Assembly: GCF_030758975.1 (NCBI RefSeq) | Contig: NZ_CP132359.1 | Location: 3,245,283 to 3,309,282, forward strand | Direction of reading: 5' to 3' | Length of the DNA: 64,000 nucleotides | DNA from: Bosea beijingensis | GTDB taxonomy: Bacteria > Pseudomonadota > Alphaproteobacteria > Rhizobiales > Beijerinckiaceae | Shown here: in pieces, positions 37,991-47,612 of the stretch | Position numbering within the stretch: the stretch's first letter is position 1 | How the letters are laid out: each line of letters starts with the position of its first letter | Made by a program: the position numbers and the translations under genes | The notes under the pieces: model-generated | Database searches by the model: none | Told to the model about the DNA's origin: nothing | Seen by the model: only the letters and a program-made list of their open reading frames with translations

Positions 37991-38110
37991 GCCGGCAAAG
38001 AATCTCCGCTCTCCCGTAGCGGCCCCTAGTTGCGCATGGCCGCGATTGGACGGCAAGATGGCTGATCATCGTCGGCAGAGATCGACGCCCTGGGAGAGGA
38101 CCGGAACATC

Positions 38111-39097
38111 ATGACGTCGCGCAATATCTGGGTCGGCCGCATCCTGCTGGCGGCGGGGCTGTTCGGCGTAGCGGGAGCGGCCGTCGCTGCCGACAACAAG
38201 GTCGTGCTCTACACCGCCCACAAATCTTCCATCGTGCAGAAGATGATCCCGCTCTTCGAGGCCGAGACCGGCATCAAGGCCGAGGTCGTGCAGCTCGGCT
38301 CCGGCGACGTCTTTCGCCGCGCCCGCGCGGAGGCTGCCGCACCGAAGGCCGACGTGATCTGGAGCGTCACAGGCTCGCTCTTGGGCGAGAACGCCGATCT
38401 GCTCACGCCCTATGCGCCGAAGGATCAGGCCGCCATCGACGAGCGCTTCGTCAGCAGCCCGGCCTGGACGCCCTACACGACCGTCATCTACGTGCTGATG
38501 GTCAATAAGCGCATGGTCAAGGATGCCGACATCCCGAAGAACTGGGCCGAGCTCTCCGATCCGAAATGGAAGGGCAAGGTCGCCTCGGCCCGCGTCGACA
38601 ATTCCGGCTCCGCCTTCCAGCAGATGACGACGGTGCTGACCGCCGGCGGCGACAAGGGCTGGGACGTCTATGGCAAGCTCGCCAAGAACTTCGTCTTCTC
38701 CGACAGCTCCGGCGCCGTCCCGCGCTTCGTCGCCGATGGCGAGGCGCCGCTCGGCCTGACGCTCGAGGACAACGCGCTCGAGTATGTCGCCGGCGGCGCT
38801 CCGGTGAAGATTGCCTATGTCGAGGACGGCACCACGACCTCGCCTGACGGCGTCGCCATGCTGAAGGGCGCGCCCAATCCGGAGCCGGCGAAGCGCTTCA
38901 TCGACTGGGCCTTGTCCAAGAAGACGCAGGAGGCGCTGGTCAAGGAAGCCGGCCGCCGCTCGGTGCGCAAGGATGTCGCCGCACCCGGCGAGGTGAAGCC
39001 GCTTTCCGAACTGACCCTGGTCAAGCTCAAGTCGGTCGAGGAGCTCGGCGGTACCAAGGCGCTGATCGAGAAGTGGCGCCAGGTGACCGGCAACTGA
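38111..39097 (+). CDS. Periplasmic substrate-binding protein, Fe(III)-type
   Basis: The 328-residue protein has a signal peptide (ILLAAGLFGVAGAAVAA|D) and the class II binding-protein pattern KVVLYTAHKSSIVQKMIPLFE, then DVIWSVTGSLLGE and VGTRSV-like end VKEAGRRSVRKD. It is like FbpA/FutA Fe(III) or 2-aminoethylphosphonate binders. The Tyr pair (YY) that binds iron in FbpA is not obvious, so the ligand is uncertain. Divergent from the ATPase-permease operon; no Fur or Irr box is evident in the 120-bp gap. Confidence 0.85.
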   Translation: MTSRNIWVGRILLAAGLFGVAGAAVAADNKVVLYTAHKSSIVQKMIPLFEAETGIKAEVVQLGSGDVFRRARAEAAAPKADVIWSVTGSLLGENADLLTPYAPKDQAAIDERFVSSPAWTPYTTVIYVLMVNKRMVKDADIPKNWAELSDPKWKGKVASARVDNSGSAFQQMTTVLTAGGDKGWDVYGKLAKNFVFSDSSGAVPRFVADGEAPLGLTLEDNALEYVAGGAPVKIAYVEDGTTTSPDGVAMLKGAPNPEPAKRFIDWALSKKTQEALVKEAGRRSVRKDVAAPGEVKPLSELTLVKLKSVEELGGTKALIEKWRQVTGN

Positions 39098-39141
39098 CAA
39101 AGGCTAAGGGCACGCGCTGACCGCCGGATGCGACGACGACC

Positions 39142-40152
39142 ATGCAGATCGAATGCTTCAGCCTCGGCAAGCGCTTCGCCACGCCAGAGGAGAACGAGGA
39201 CAGCGTCGTCATCCTGCCTGGCCGCGGCTATGCCGTGATCGATGGGGTGACCGATCGCAGCGGGCGCCGCTTCGGCGCCATGCGAGCCGGGCGCTTCGCC
39301 TCCGGCCTGGTGGCGACGGAGGTTTCCCGCTTTCTGCTCAATGAGGACCTCAGCGTTCGCGGCGGGCCGGAGCGCGTGCGCCGGCTCGTCGAGGCCCTGG
39401 GCGAGGCGCTGCGGGCGGGCTATGCGGCGCACGGCCTGCTGGATAAGGCGTCGGCCGATCCTGCCGCCCGGATCGGCTGCACGCTGGCGCTGGGCTACCA
39501 TGACGGGCCGGCGCTGCAACTGGTCTCGGTCGGCGATTCCGGTATCAGGCTGGGAGGGGTAGCGCTGGGCACGATCCGCCATGTCGAGGCCAAGCCGCTC
39601 GACCGCGTGACGGCTTTGATCCGGCGCGAATGCTGGGCGCATCTCGGCAGGCTGCGGGCCGATCCGCTGCCTCAGCGCGCGATCTCGGACGATGCGGTCT
39701 GGAACGGCTTGCGCGAACCGCCGCCCGGGCTGGGCGCCGAGGCCTGCGCAATGATCAGGGCGCACGTGCTGCGGCTCTGCGAGGAGGAGATGCCGGGAAT
39801 CGCGCAGGCCGAGATCGAACGGCTGGTCGATAGCGGCATCAGCGGCCAGCGCGCCTTCTCCAATCACCCCACCAGCGATCTCGGCTATGGCGTGCTCGAT
39901 GGATTCGCCGTCGCCGAGCGGCATGTCTTCACGGCGGATTACCCTGCCGCCGCGGTCGCGCGGCTTGAGCTGTTCAGCGACGGCTACTTCGCCGAGCCGG
40001 AGGCTTTCGGCGTGGCGGCCTGGGAAGCCAGCTTCGCCGAGGTCGAGCGAATCGACCCCGACAAGATCGGCCCCTATGCCAGCGTGAAAGGCTCAGGCCC
40101 CGACAGTTGGACCGACGACCGGACCTATCTCGGAATCGCGTTCGATCGCTGA
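39142..40152 (+). CDS. PP2C-like serine/threonine phosphatase
   Basis: The 336-residue product shows the PP2C metal-binding series: NEDSVVILPGRGYAVIDGVTD near 18-38, SVGDSGIRL near 131-139, LFSDGYF near 276-282 and WTDDRTYLG near the C-terminus. A helical insertion lies at about 150-240. It probably dephosphorylates proteins. It follows the substrate-binding protein by 44 bp on the same strand and may be co-transcribed, an unusual pairing. No partner kinase is visible. Confidence 0.75.
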   Translation: MQIECFSLGKRFATPEENEDSVVILPGRGYAVIDGVTDRSGRRFGAMRAGRFASGLVATEVSRFLLNEDLSVRGGPERVRRLVEALGEALRAGYAAHGLLDKASADPAARIGCTLALGYHDGPALQLVSVGDSGIRLGGVALGTIRHVEAKPLDRVTALIRRECWAHLGRLRADPLPQRAISDDAVWNGLREPPPGLGAEACAMIRAHVLRLCEEEMPGIAQAEIERLVDSGISGQRAFSNHPTSDLGYGVLDGFAVAERHVFTADYPAAAVARLELFSDGYFAEPEAFGVAAWEASFAEVERIDPDKIGPYASVKGSGPDSWTDDRTYLGIAFDR

Positions 40153-40154
40153 GG

Positions 40155-40442
40155 TCAGTCTTCCCGGCCCCAGTTCCGCAACTTGCGAATCGTGGCCGCA
40201 GGGTCGCGCGGGCGCAGCCTCCACAGGTTCCTGATCAGGCTGACGAGCGCGAACAGCGCGAAGCTCGGCAGCGCGAGGACGATCGGCACCGTCAGCAGGC
40301 CCATGGCGCAGCCGCCGGAATCGCCGACGCCGCATTTCGGGTCGAAGATCATCAATCCGAAGACCCAGACGAGCCCCGCCAGTGGACCGGTGACAAGGCC
40401 GATCAGGCCCGCCAGCAATGCTTTCGTCAGCAGGCGTGCCAT
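40155..40442 (-). CDS. Small membrane protein, unknown
   Basis: The 95-residue product has two long hydrophobic segments (about 8-32 and 48-70) separated by a short loop with two Cys (DPKCGVGDSGGC), and a basic C-terminal tail. The tail-to-tail gap to the PP2C gene is two bases. ATG 40442 is favoured since the upstream extension is not membrane-like. No family recognised. Confidence 0.5.
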   Translation of the reverse strand: MARLLTKALLAGLIGLVTGPLAGLVWVFGLMIFDPKCGVGDSGGCAMGLLTVPIVLALPSFALFALVSLIRNLWRLRPRDPAATIRKLRNWGRED

Positions 40443-40546
40443 GCCGAGCCTTCCCCGTTTCCGGCGAGCATAGCCCGGCTCTCCCGCGACGGAACAGGCC
40501 GCGTCCTGCCTCGTTGTAGGGACGGGGGCAGATGCGGAGAACACCG

Positions 40547-40798
40547 ATGCTGCGGTTCGTCGCAATCACCGCCCTTGCGGCGGCTCTTTCATCGCCGGCC
40601 TTCGCGGAGCCCGGCTTCGTTCGGACGGTCAGCCTGCCGGTGTTGGGCTCCTCCGCCGGGCTCGGTCCGAAGGCGGCCTGCGAGTTGCCGGCTCGCCTGT
40701 CTGCAGCGGAGCCCGTCGCGATCCCCGATCATGCCATGACCTTGTCACCGCGCATGCTGCAGGCGATCCGCGTCGACAATGATGCGTCCATCGACTGA
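40547..40798 (+). CDS. Small exported protein, unknown
   Basis: The 83-residue product has a signal peptide (RFVAITALAAALSSPAFA|EP). The mature portion is about 65 residues with a single Cys and no recognisable domain. ATG 40547 has GGAG eight bases upstream; ATG 40532 would add five residues. It is divergent from the small membrane protein gene. Confidence 0.45.
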   Translation: MLRFVAITALAAALSSPAFAEPGFVRTVSLPVLGSSAGLGPKAACELPARLSAAEPVAIPDHAMTLSPRMLQAIRVDNDASID

Positions 40799-40988
40799 AG
40801 AGGGCGCCGCTTCGGCATTCCAAGGTCTTCATCCCGATCGTGGAGATCGGCTTTGCGGCCTCGGCGCTTGCCGACCTGCGCCCGGCAGCGTAAACCCCGC
40901 GCGGCACCGCCTTGATGGTGCCTAAATGGCCCGCCATCGGGCGGCAGCCGGCATTCTGGACAGATGCGGCCGGCAGCCGCGGGGATGA

Positions 40989-42686
40989 ATGATGTTTTCG
41001 CTTACGCCAGCGATCGACCGCCTCAAGGACGCGGCTTCGGCCAGCCATTTGCGGGCCTGCATCTTCCTGCTGCTCCTGTCGCTCGCCGCCTTCCTGCCAG
41101 GCTACAGCACGCTCCAGCCGCTCGACCGCGACGAGCCGCGCTTCGCCCAGGCGAGCAAGCAGATGCTGGAGACCGGCGATTTCGTCGATATCCGCTTCCA
41201 GGACGAGGCCCGCCACAAGAAGCCGGTCGGCATCTACTGGCTGCAAAGCGCGGCCGTGAAGGCCGGTGAGGCCATCGGCGTACCCGAAGCGCGCACGCAG
41301 ATCTGGCTCTATCGCATTCCCTCGCTCATCGGCGCGACCGCGACCGTGCTCCTGACCTATTGGGCGCTGCTCGCCTTCCTCCCGCCCCCGCTGGCCTTGT
41401 TGGGCGGCGCGCTGATGGCTGCCGCGGTGCTGCTCGGTGTCGAGGCGCGCATCGCCAAGACGGATGCGCTGCTCGCAGCCTGTGCCGTTGCTACGATGGG
41501 CGCGCTGGCCCGGACCTGGCTCGACTGGACGCGCTCGCTCGCCTTCGTGCCGGATCGACGCAACTGGCTGGTGTTCTGGGGCGCGACCGCGATCGGACTC
41601 CTGATCAAGGGACCGATCGTGCCGATGGTCTGGGGCCTCGCCATCCTCGTGCTGAGTGCAAGCCAGCGCTCCTTCCGCTGGCTGAAGCCGCTGCGCTTCG
41701 GGGCAGGGCTCTTGCTCTGCCTCGTCGTTACGCTGCCCTGGTTCGCGGCGATCATGATCAAGACCGGCGGCAGCTTCTTCGCCGACAGCGTCGGCCAGGA
41801 CATGCTTGGCAAGGTTTCCGAAGGGCAGGAGAAGCATTGGGGGCCGCCGGGGCTCTATCTCATCGTCTTCTTCGCGACCTACTGGCCGGCGGCTGCCTTC
41901 GCAGCGATGGCGGTGCCCTTCGCCTGGGTGCGGCGCAAGGAGCCGCAGATCCTGTTCCTGATCGCCTGGATGGTGCCATCATGGCTGGTCTTCGAGGCGG
42001 TGCCGACCAAGCTACCGCATTACGTGCTGCCGCTCTATCCGGCGATCACCGCGCTGCTGCTGCTCGCCGTGCTCAATGGCGGCATCAACCGCTACCGGCG
42101 CGGCGCGGTGCTCACCGCCTGCCTCGTCGTCATCGTGCCGCTGGCGCTGATGGGGGTGATCCTGTTCGGCAACTGGACGCTCGACCGTGCGGTGCCGTGG
42201 CTCGCGCTGCCCTTCTTCGCGCTTGTCCTGCTGGCCGGCATCAGTGTCGTCGCGGCCTTCCGGCGCCTCGACTTCGAGGGAGCGCTGTGGCGCTGCGTGC
42301 CGGCGAGCCTGCTGCTGACGATTGCGGTCTATCCCTTTGCCATCGAGAGCCTGCGCTCGCTGAAGCTGTCGCCGCGCCTGGCGGAGACGGTGAAGGCCGC
42401 GGGCTGCGCCGATCCGGCCGTGCTGACGCTGGGCTATCGCGAGCCGAGCCTGGTCTTCCTGACCGGCACCAAGCTCGCGATGGCCGCGAGCGGCACCGAC
42501 GCGGCGGCCTTCCTCAACCAGCCCGGCTGCCGCGTCGCCTTCGTCGAGCGCCGCTTCGCCGAGGATTTCAAGAGCGCGCTGGCGGGGCAGAACGTCAAGC
42601 CGCGGCTCGTGACCACGATCAACGGCTTCAACCTCAATGGCGGGCGCAGGCTGGAGATCGCCGTCTTCGCCAACTCGCCGAACTGA
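40989..42686 (+). CDS. GT39-family (ArnT/PMT-like) membrane glycosyltransferase
   Basis: The 565-residue inner-membrane enzyme has about twelve helices and the catalytic periplasmic Asp-Glu in LDRDEPRFAQASKQML (about 44-60) plus the HKKPVGIYWLQ loop typical of ArnT. Such enzymes move a sugar from a polyprenyl phosphate to lipid A or core. It is first of a three-gene operon with a GT2 that would make the lipid-linked donor. Sugar identity (for example galacturonate as in Rhizobium RgtD) cannot be read. Confidence 0.88.
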   Translation: MMFSLTPAIDRLKDAASASHLRACIFLLLLSLAAFLPGYSTLQPLDRDEPRFAQASKQMLETGDFVDIRFQDEARHKKPVGIYWLQSAAVKAGEAIGVPEARTQIWLYRIPSLIGATATVLLTYWALLAFLPPPLALLGGALMAAAVLLGVEARIAKTDALLAACAVATMGALARTWLDWTRSLAFVPDRRNWLVFWGATAIGLLIKGPIVPMVWGLAILVLSASQRSFRWLKPLRFGAGLLLCLVVTLPWFAAIMIKTGGSFFADSVGQDMLGKVSEGQEKHWGPPGLYLIVFFATYWPAAAFAAMAVPFAWVRRKEPQILFLIAWMVPSWLVFEAVPTKLPHYVLPLYPAITALLLLAVLNGGINRYRRGAVLTACLVVIVPLALMGVILFGNWTLDRAVPWLALPFFALVLLAGISVVAAFRRLDFEGALWRCVPASLLLTIAVYPFAIESLRSLKLSPRLAETVKAAGCADPAVLTLGYREPSLVFLTGTKLAMAASGTDAAAFLNQPGCRVAFVERRFAEDFKSALAGQNVKPRLVTTINGFNLNGGRRLEIAVFANSPN

Positions 42687-42777
42687 GGCGCCAACGCTCG
42701 AAGCCTCCTGCGCGAAGCCCTTGCCCTCTCGGCCAAGCTGACGCAGTTTGCGGACCGTTTTTCCGGATGATCATCCT

Positions 42778-43521
42778 TTGACCGAAACTTCCTCCCATCC
42801 GCTGCTCAGCGTCGTCGTGCCGGTGCGAAACGAGCAGGGCAATATCGCGCCGCTCGTCGCCGATATCGAGAAGGCCTGTGCGGCGATCGGCCCGTTCGAG
42901 GTCGTCTATGTCAATGACGGTTCGACCGACGGCACGGCGGCAGCGCTGGCCGAACTGGCCGCGACGCGGCCCTGGTTGCGCGTCGTCACCCATGCCCAGT
43001 CCTGCGGCCAGAGCGCCGCCGTGCGCAGTGGCGTGCGCCATGCCCGCTCGGCCATCGTCGCGACGCTCGACGGCGACGGCCAGAACGATCCCGCCTTCCT
43101 GCCCGAGATGGTCGAGGTCTTGCAGAAAGCCGGGCTCCAGGCCGGGATGGTCCAGGGGCAGCGCGTCGGCCGCAAGGATACCGGCTTCAAGCGGTGGCAG
43201 TCGAAGATAGCCAATGGCGTGCGCGTGCGCGTCCTCAATGACGATACGCGCGACACCGGCTGCGGACTGAAATGCTTCCGCCGCGAGGCTTATCTTGCCC
43301 TGCCGTATTTCGATGCGCTGCACCGCTTCATGCCGGCGCTGATGGCGCGCGAAGGCCACAAGGTGCTGCATGTCGACGTGCGCGACCGGCCGCGGCTGAC
43401 CGGCGTCTCGAATTACGGCTTCTTCGACCGGCTCTGGGTCGGTATCCTCGATCTCGCCGGGGTTTGGTGGCTGATCCGGCGGCGCAAGCGCGTGCCCCGG
43501 ATCGTCTCGGAGACGATGTGA
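42778..43521 (+). CDS. Family 2 glycosyltransferase, polyprenyl-phosphate sugar synthase-like
   Basis: The 247-residue enzyme shows VVVPVRNEQGNI, then VNDGSTDGT near 45-53 and LDGDGQNDP near 97-105, with CGLKCFRREAY and ending in an amphipathic basic region. This is the dolichol-phosphate mannose synthase/RgtE group, without the C-terminal membrane helices of ArnC. The start is TTG 42778 or TTG 42748. Its stop overlaps the LAB_N gene start as TGATG. Confidence 0.85.
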   Translation: MTETSSHPLLSVVVPVRNEQGNIAPLVADIEKACAAIGPFEVVYVNDGSTDGTAAALAELAATRPWLRVVTHAQSCGQSAAVRSGVRHARSAIVATLDGDGQNDPAFLPEMVEVLQKAGLQAGMVQGQRVGRKDTGFKRWQSKIANGVRVRVLNDDTRDTGCGLKCFRREAYLALPYFDALHRFMPALMAREGHKVLHVDVRDRPRLTGVSNYGFFDRLWVGILDLAGVWWLIRRRKRVPRIVSETM

Positions 43522-43865
43522 TGCTCATCGACCTGCAGCAGACCATCGGCAATTATTTTCACGATGTCTTCGTCAACAATGTCGATTGGTGGGTCCTGCT
43601 CGGCGTCGTCGCGCAGGGGCTCTTCACGATGCGCTTCGTGGTGCAGTGGTGGGCGAGCGAGAAGGCCCAGCGCTCGGTCGTGCCGATGACCTTCTGGTGG
43701 TTCTCGATCGGCGGCGGCGCGCTGCTGCTGATGTATGCGCTCTACCGGCGCGACCCGGTCTTCATCCTCGGCCAGGGCTTCGGCGTCTTCGTCTATATCC
43801 GCAACCTGCAATTCGTTCTGCGGGCCAAGGCGCGCGGCGAGGACACGAATTCCGGGCCGGGGTAG
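43521..43865 (+). CDS. LAB_N domain (lipid A biosynthesis N-terminal) membrane protein
   Basis: The 114-residue product has three membrane segments and the LAB_N pattern GVVAQGLFTMRFVVQWWAS, then SVVPMTFWWFSIGGG and YIRNLQFVL. Such small proteins are encoded with GT2/GT39 pairs and probably flip or guide the lipid-linked donor. It is translationally coupled to the GT2 gene. Confidence 0.85.
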   Translation: MLIDLQQTIGNYFHDVFVNNVDWWVLLGVVAQGLFTMRFVVQWWASEKAQRSVVPMTFWWFSIGGGALLLMYALYRRDPVFILGQGFGVFVYIRNLQFVLRAKARGEDTNSGPG

Positions 43866-43990
43866 AACTGGCCCGTTATTCTCGGGCGAGCATGCACCCA
43901 TAGCAATCAAGGGCGCGGGGGACTCTTTCCTTACAGGAGAGGGAATCCCGCGGTTATTGCTCGTGTCTTCGGCTGCTGGAGTGCCGTCAA

Positions 43991-46900
43991 TCAACTCCGC
44001 GACGGCGCAGCCGGCTCGGCCGCCGCGCCGTCGGCGGGCGAGGGCAGTTTGTCGGCGGCGGGTGCCTGCGGCCTGCGCATCGCGGCCGAATAGGCCGGGT
44101 AGCGCTCGCGATAGGCCTTCAGGAAATCGGAGAGCGTGTCGGCATTGGCGGCGGCGCGGGCCATCTCGCGGATATCCGAGGCGCGCGTCCGGTCGGCCCC
44201 GGTGATGAAGGCGAATGTCCGGGCATCGGCACCGCGCGCCATTTTCGGGGCGAACTTGCTGCGCAGCCGGTCGAGCGACAGGTTCTCGCCCGCCATTACA
44301 TAGGAGACGCCGGCGCGCATCGCGTCGGCGCGCTCGCTGTCACTGAGCGTGCCATCGCCGCGCCAGCTTTCGCCGAGCAGACGCTCATAGGCCTCGCCAG
44401 CCTCGCGCCAGCGGCGCCCGGTCCAGTAGATGTCGGCGCGCAGCCGGTCGATCTCGGGCCCCTGCTGCGCTTCCAGCATCTCGAGCGCCTGGTCGGTGCG
44501 CGAGAGGTCCGACAGCGCCTTGGCCTCCAGCAGCAGGCGCGCGCGCCTGATGTCGGCCGGCAATTCGACCAGCCGGGTCGTGTTGAGTGCGCGGACCGCG
44601 TCGGCCGGCTTGCCGTTCATCAGCTCGATCATGGCGAGCCTTGCCGCGACCGTGGAGCGCGCCGCGCCACTGAGACGCCGGTCCATCTGGTATTTCAGGA
44701 TCTCGGAGGCCTGATCGAGCAGGTCGAGCTCGACCAGCCTGTCGGCGAGGAGGCGGGTGATCTCGTCGCCGCGCCGGCCGATCGGCAGGAATTCCTTGAA
44801 GTCGTAGAACAGCGCCAGCGCCTCGATGCGCGACAGCTTGCCGAGCCCGCTGCCGCTGAACAACTCGGCGAAGCGTTGTGCCGTCTCGTCATGCATGCGC
44901 CGGGTCAGCGGATCCTCGGTGAAGTTCTCGTTGGCGCGACGCGCGACCATGAAGGCATCGCGCCAGCGCTGCTGGTCGGCATAGAGCCGGCCGAGCTCGG
45001 CCAGGGCCTCGATCTCCAGGCGTCCGCCGCGCCAGATCACGGAGACCGTCTCCAGCCGGGCAATGGCTTCCTCGGGCTTGATGTCGGTGCGCTTCTCGGC
45101 AGCGGCGAGCTTGACCGCGCGCAATTGCGCTTCCGCCGCGATCGGGCGGCTCTTGGCCTCGAAAAGCCGCTTGTAGCCGTTCATAGCCGCTTCCGGGCGG
45201 CCGCCGATATCGTCGAGCCGGGCCTGGAGCAAGGCGAGGTGCTCCTCGTCGAAGCTGCCGCGCGGCATGTCGGCCAGAGCCTGAATCTGGCGCTCGGCGA
45301 CGGCGATATCCTGCTGGGCGAGCGCTGTGCGCGCCATCGCCTCGCGGAACAAGCCCTGGAGATGGGGCGGGTAACGGTCGATCACGGCCTCGGCCCGGCG
45401 AAAGCCGGCGAGCGCCTGGGCATTCCGATCAAGGCGCTGCTCGACCAGGGCGCGCCAAAGCCCGGCCTCGGCATCGTCCTTGATCGGGTCGGCATCGAAG
45501 GCGGCCAGCGCCTGCTGGTCGCGATACATGCCGGCCGCGATCACGCCCTTGAGGAAGAGCGCCTCGCGGTTGCCGCGCATTTTCATGTCGTCGGCGAGCA
45601 TGGCGTTGAGCGGGCCGGCCGCCTCGGGCATCAAGCCGTTGGCGGCATAGAAGCGGGCCAGCGCCAGCCGGGCCTCGGACTTGCGGCCGCGCGAGGCGTC
45701 GGTGACGTCGAGCATCAGGGCGTGGGCGCGCTCGCGCGGATTGCCGAGGCGCAGCTTGGCCCAGACATCGCCGTCGAGCAGCGGTGCGGCTTCCTGCTTC
45801 GCGACCTTCTCCTCGGCCTTGCGGTCGGGTTCGCCGATATCGAGCGAGACATTGAGCCCGCCGCTGCGACCGATGCGGACCCGTTCCGTGCCGGCGCGGA
45901 CGACGACATCGTCGGCATGTGGCTGCACGGCGAGCCCCTGTGCCGTTGGAAGCAGGCCGAACTCGACGAACTGGTAGGGCTTCGGCGTCAGCCGGGTCGG
46001 GCCGGTCGCCGTCGCGACGGCGACGGGCAGGCCCGCGGGGCCGGATTCGAGCCAGTGGATACCGGTCAGGCCTGCGAGCGGCACGGCAACGATGGTCTGG
46101 CCGCTCTCATCCATGCTGCGCTGGGGCTCGACCGGGGCGGCCGGCCGGCCGGCCTCCTCGCCGAGGTCGAGCGACCATGTCGGGCCGTTGTCGAAGAGGC
46201 GCGTCAGCGGCTGGCCGGCGAGCCTCAGCTTCACCAGCGTGACCTTGCCCTCGCGGGTGACGGTGCTGTCCTCGATCAGCTTGGGCATCAACCCTGCGAG
46301 CTTCGCGGGATCGATGGTGTCGCGGGTGTCGAAGACCAGCGTCATCACGCCGGCATCGAGAAAGGCGGCGGCGCCGGTCGGGCGGGTGAAACGGAAACTG
46401 AGGCGCTTGCCGTCGGCGGTGATGGCGACGGGGCCCGGCGGCACCTCGGGCGCAGCCGGTGCTGCGGCGGCCGCCTGGGCGGGTGGCGTGGCCGGCTGGG
46501 CGACCGGCGCGGGTTTTGCGCCAGGTTCGGCCGGTGGCGTCGCGACCGGGGCAGGGGGCGCCGGCGCCGCCGGCTTGCCGAGATCGACGAGCGAGAGCGC
46601 TTCCTGCTTCACGGGGCGGAGCAGGTCGACGACCAGCCCGGTCTCGTCGTTGAAACTGCGGACCTGCCAATCCTTGGGCAGGGTCAGGTTCAGGCTCAGC
46701 GCCTCCTTGCCGGCGTCCAGCCCGGTGAGGGCGATATCGCTTGGCAGGGCGCTGCGGACGGCGCTGGCCTCGACATTCATCGGCCGGTCGAAGACCAGCT
46801 TCAACGTGCCGTCCGACAGGTCGGTGGTCAGCTTCGTCTCGGCTGGCGCCGAGAAGATCAGGCGCTCCAATGTCGGCAAGCTGGCCGAGGTCATCGTCAG

Positions 46901-47425
46901 CATCGCGGGCGCGCGCGCCGGCCGGCGCGCGGCTTCCTTCGCGCGGGCTTCGGCAAGGCGCAGGCGCTCGGTGAGCTCGGCCATGGCTTCCGCCGGCGGC
47001 CCGGGCATGACGCCGGACCAATTCTGCGGCAAGAGGTCGATGAAGGCCTTGTCGCCGGCTTCGATCAGGTTGGCCTTGTAGGCTTGCGTCAGCGCGAAGC
47101 GCATGCCGCGGCCATCGGGGTCGACACGGGCGACCGAGACATAGTTTGGCAACTCGCGGGCAATGCGCGCGACATCTACCTGAACCTCGCCGCCGAAAAC
47201 GACGATCAGCACGCCGTTTGAAACGCGGATGCGGGTCTGGACAGGCTCGTCGAAGGTGAGGGACAGGCGGCCGAAGCCGGCCGGCATGGCCTCGCCACGC
47301 AGGCTCGCGCCGGCCGCGAAGGCAGGCGTCTCCAGGCCGGCGGCGAGCGCGAGAGCGGCCAGCCCGATACCGAAGGCGAGGGAGCGCGACAGACGCAAAC
47401 CGTGATACTCGACCCAACGCGACAC
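43991..47425 (-). CDS. Large periplasmic AMIN-like/TPR protein near motor genes
   Basis: The product has about 1144 residues from GTG 47425, which has GAGG a few bases upstream and gives an immediate signal peptide (SLAFGIGLAALALAAGLETPAFA). GTG 47467 would add 14 residues. Two or three AMIN-like beta repeats follow (TRIRVSNGVLIVVFGGEVQV; KLVFDRPMNVEASAV), then a Pro/Ala linker near 290-335 and a long helical TPR-like region to the end (LRADIYWTGRRWREAGEAYERLL). It lies downstream of fliL-fliM-DUF6468-motE on the same strand. A role at the flagellar motor is inferred from context. Confidence 0.65.
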   Translation of the reverse strand: MSRWVEYHGLRLSRSLAFGIGLAALALAAGLETPAFAAGASLRGEAMPAGFGRLSLTFDEPVQTRIRVSNGVLIVVFGGEVQVDVARIARELPNYVSVARVDPDGRGMRFALTQAYKANLIEAGDKAFIDLLPQNWSGVMPGPPAEAMAELTERLRLAEARAKEAARRPARAPAMLTMTSASLPTLERLIFSAPAETKLTTDLSDGTLKLVFDRPMNVEASAVRSALPSDIALTGLDAGKEALSLNLTLPKDWQVRSFNDETGLVVDLLRPVKQEALSLVDLGKPAAPAPPAPVATPPAEPGAKPAPVAQPATPPAQAAAAAPAAPEVPPGPVAITADGKRLSFRFTRPTGAAAFLDAGVMTLVFDTRDTIDPAKLAGLMPKLIEDSTVTREGKVTLVKLRLAGQPLTRLFDNGPTWSLDLGEEAGRPAAPVEPQRSMDESGQTIVAVPLAGLTGIHWLESGPAGLPVAVATATGPTRLTPKPYQFVEFGLLPTAQGLAVQPHADDVVVRAGTERVRIGRSGGLNVSLDIGEPDRKAEEKVAKQEAAPLLDGDVWAKLRLGNPRERAHALMLDVTDASRGRKSEARLALARFYAANGLMPEAAGPLNAMLADDMKMRGNREALFLKGVIAAGMYRDQQALAAFDADPIKDDAEAGLWRALVEQRLDRNAQALAGFRRAEAVIDRYPPHLQGLFREAMARTALAQQDIAVAERQIQALADMPRGSFDEEHLALLQARLDDIGGRPEAAMNGYKRLFEAKSRPIAAEAQLRAVKLAAAEKRTDIKPEEAIARLETVSVIWRGGRLEIEALAELGRLYADQQRWRDAFMVARRANENFTEDPLTRRMHDETAQRFAELFSGSGLGKLSRIEALALFYDFKEFLPIGRRGDEITRLLADRLVELDLLDQASEILKYQMDRRLSGAARSTVAARLAMIELMNGKPADAVRALNTTRLVELPADIRRARLLLEAKALSDLSRTDQALEMLEAQQGPEIDRLRADIYWTGRRWREAGEAYERLLGESWRGDGTLSDSERADAMRAGVSYVMAGENLSLDRLRSKFAPKMARGADARTFAFITGADRTRASDIREMARAAANADTLSDFLKAYRERYPAYSAAMRRPQAPAADKLPSPADGAAAEPAAPSRS

Positions 47426-47482
47426 TGGGCCTCGCCATGTCGAAAGGACGTGGTGGCCCTCGGGCACGCTAGCGCGTCAACC

Positions 47483-47497
47483 ATAATGGCGTGTTAA
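47483..47497 (-). promoter_or_regulatory. Weak CtrA-like box upstream of AMIN/TPR gene
   Basis: On the minus strand the bases read TTAA-N7-TTAT, one mismatch from TTAA-N7-TTAA. It lies about 60 bp upstream of the GTG 47425 start. Confidence 0.35.
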
Positions 47498-47612
47498 CGC
47501 TCGCGCTCTGCGGGCTGCAATGACCGCTGAGGTTTCCAGATTCGAAGCAGCTATCGGAACGGCTCTACTCCAGCGGGCGCGGGCCACGCCGGGCTGTCCG
47601 AAGCGCGCGTCT

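Noticed and set aside
37991..38110. Fur or Irr box between the ABC ATPase and binding-protein genes
   Set aside because: No inverted repeat resembling a Fur or Irr site is present in the gap.
43866..43990. Imperfect hairpin (GGACTCTTTCC/GGAGAGGGAATCC) as a small RNA
   Set aside because: The stem is imperfect, with no clear promoter or T run. It may simply serve as a weak convergent terminator.
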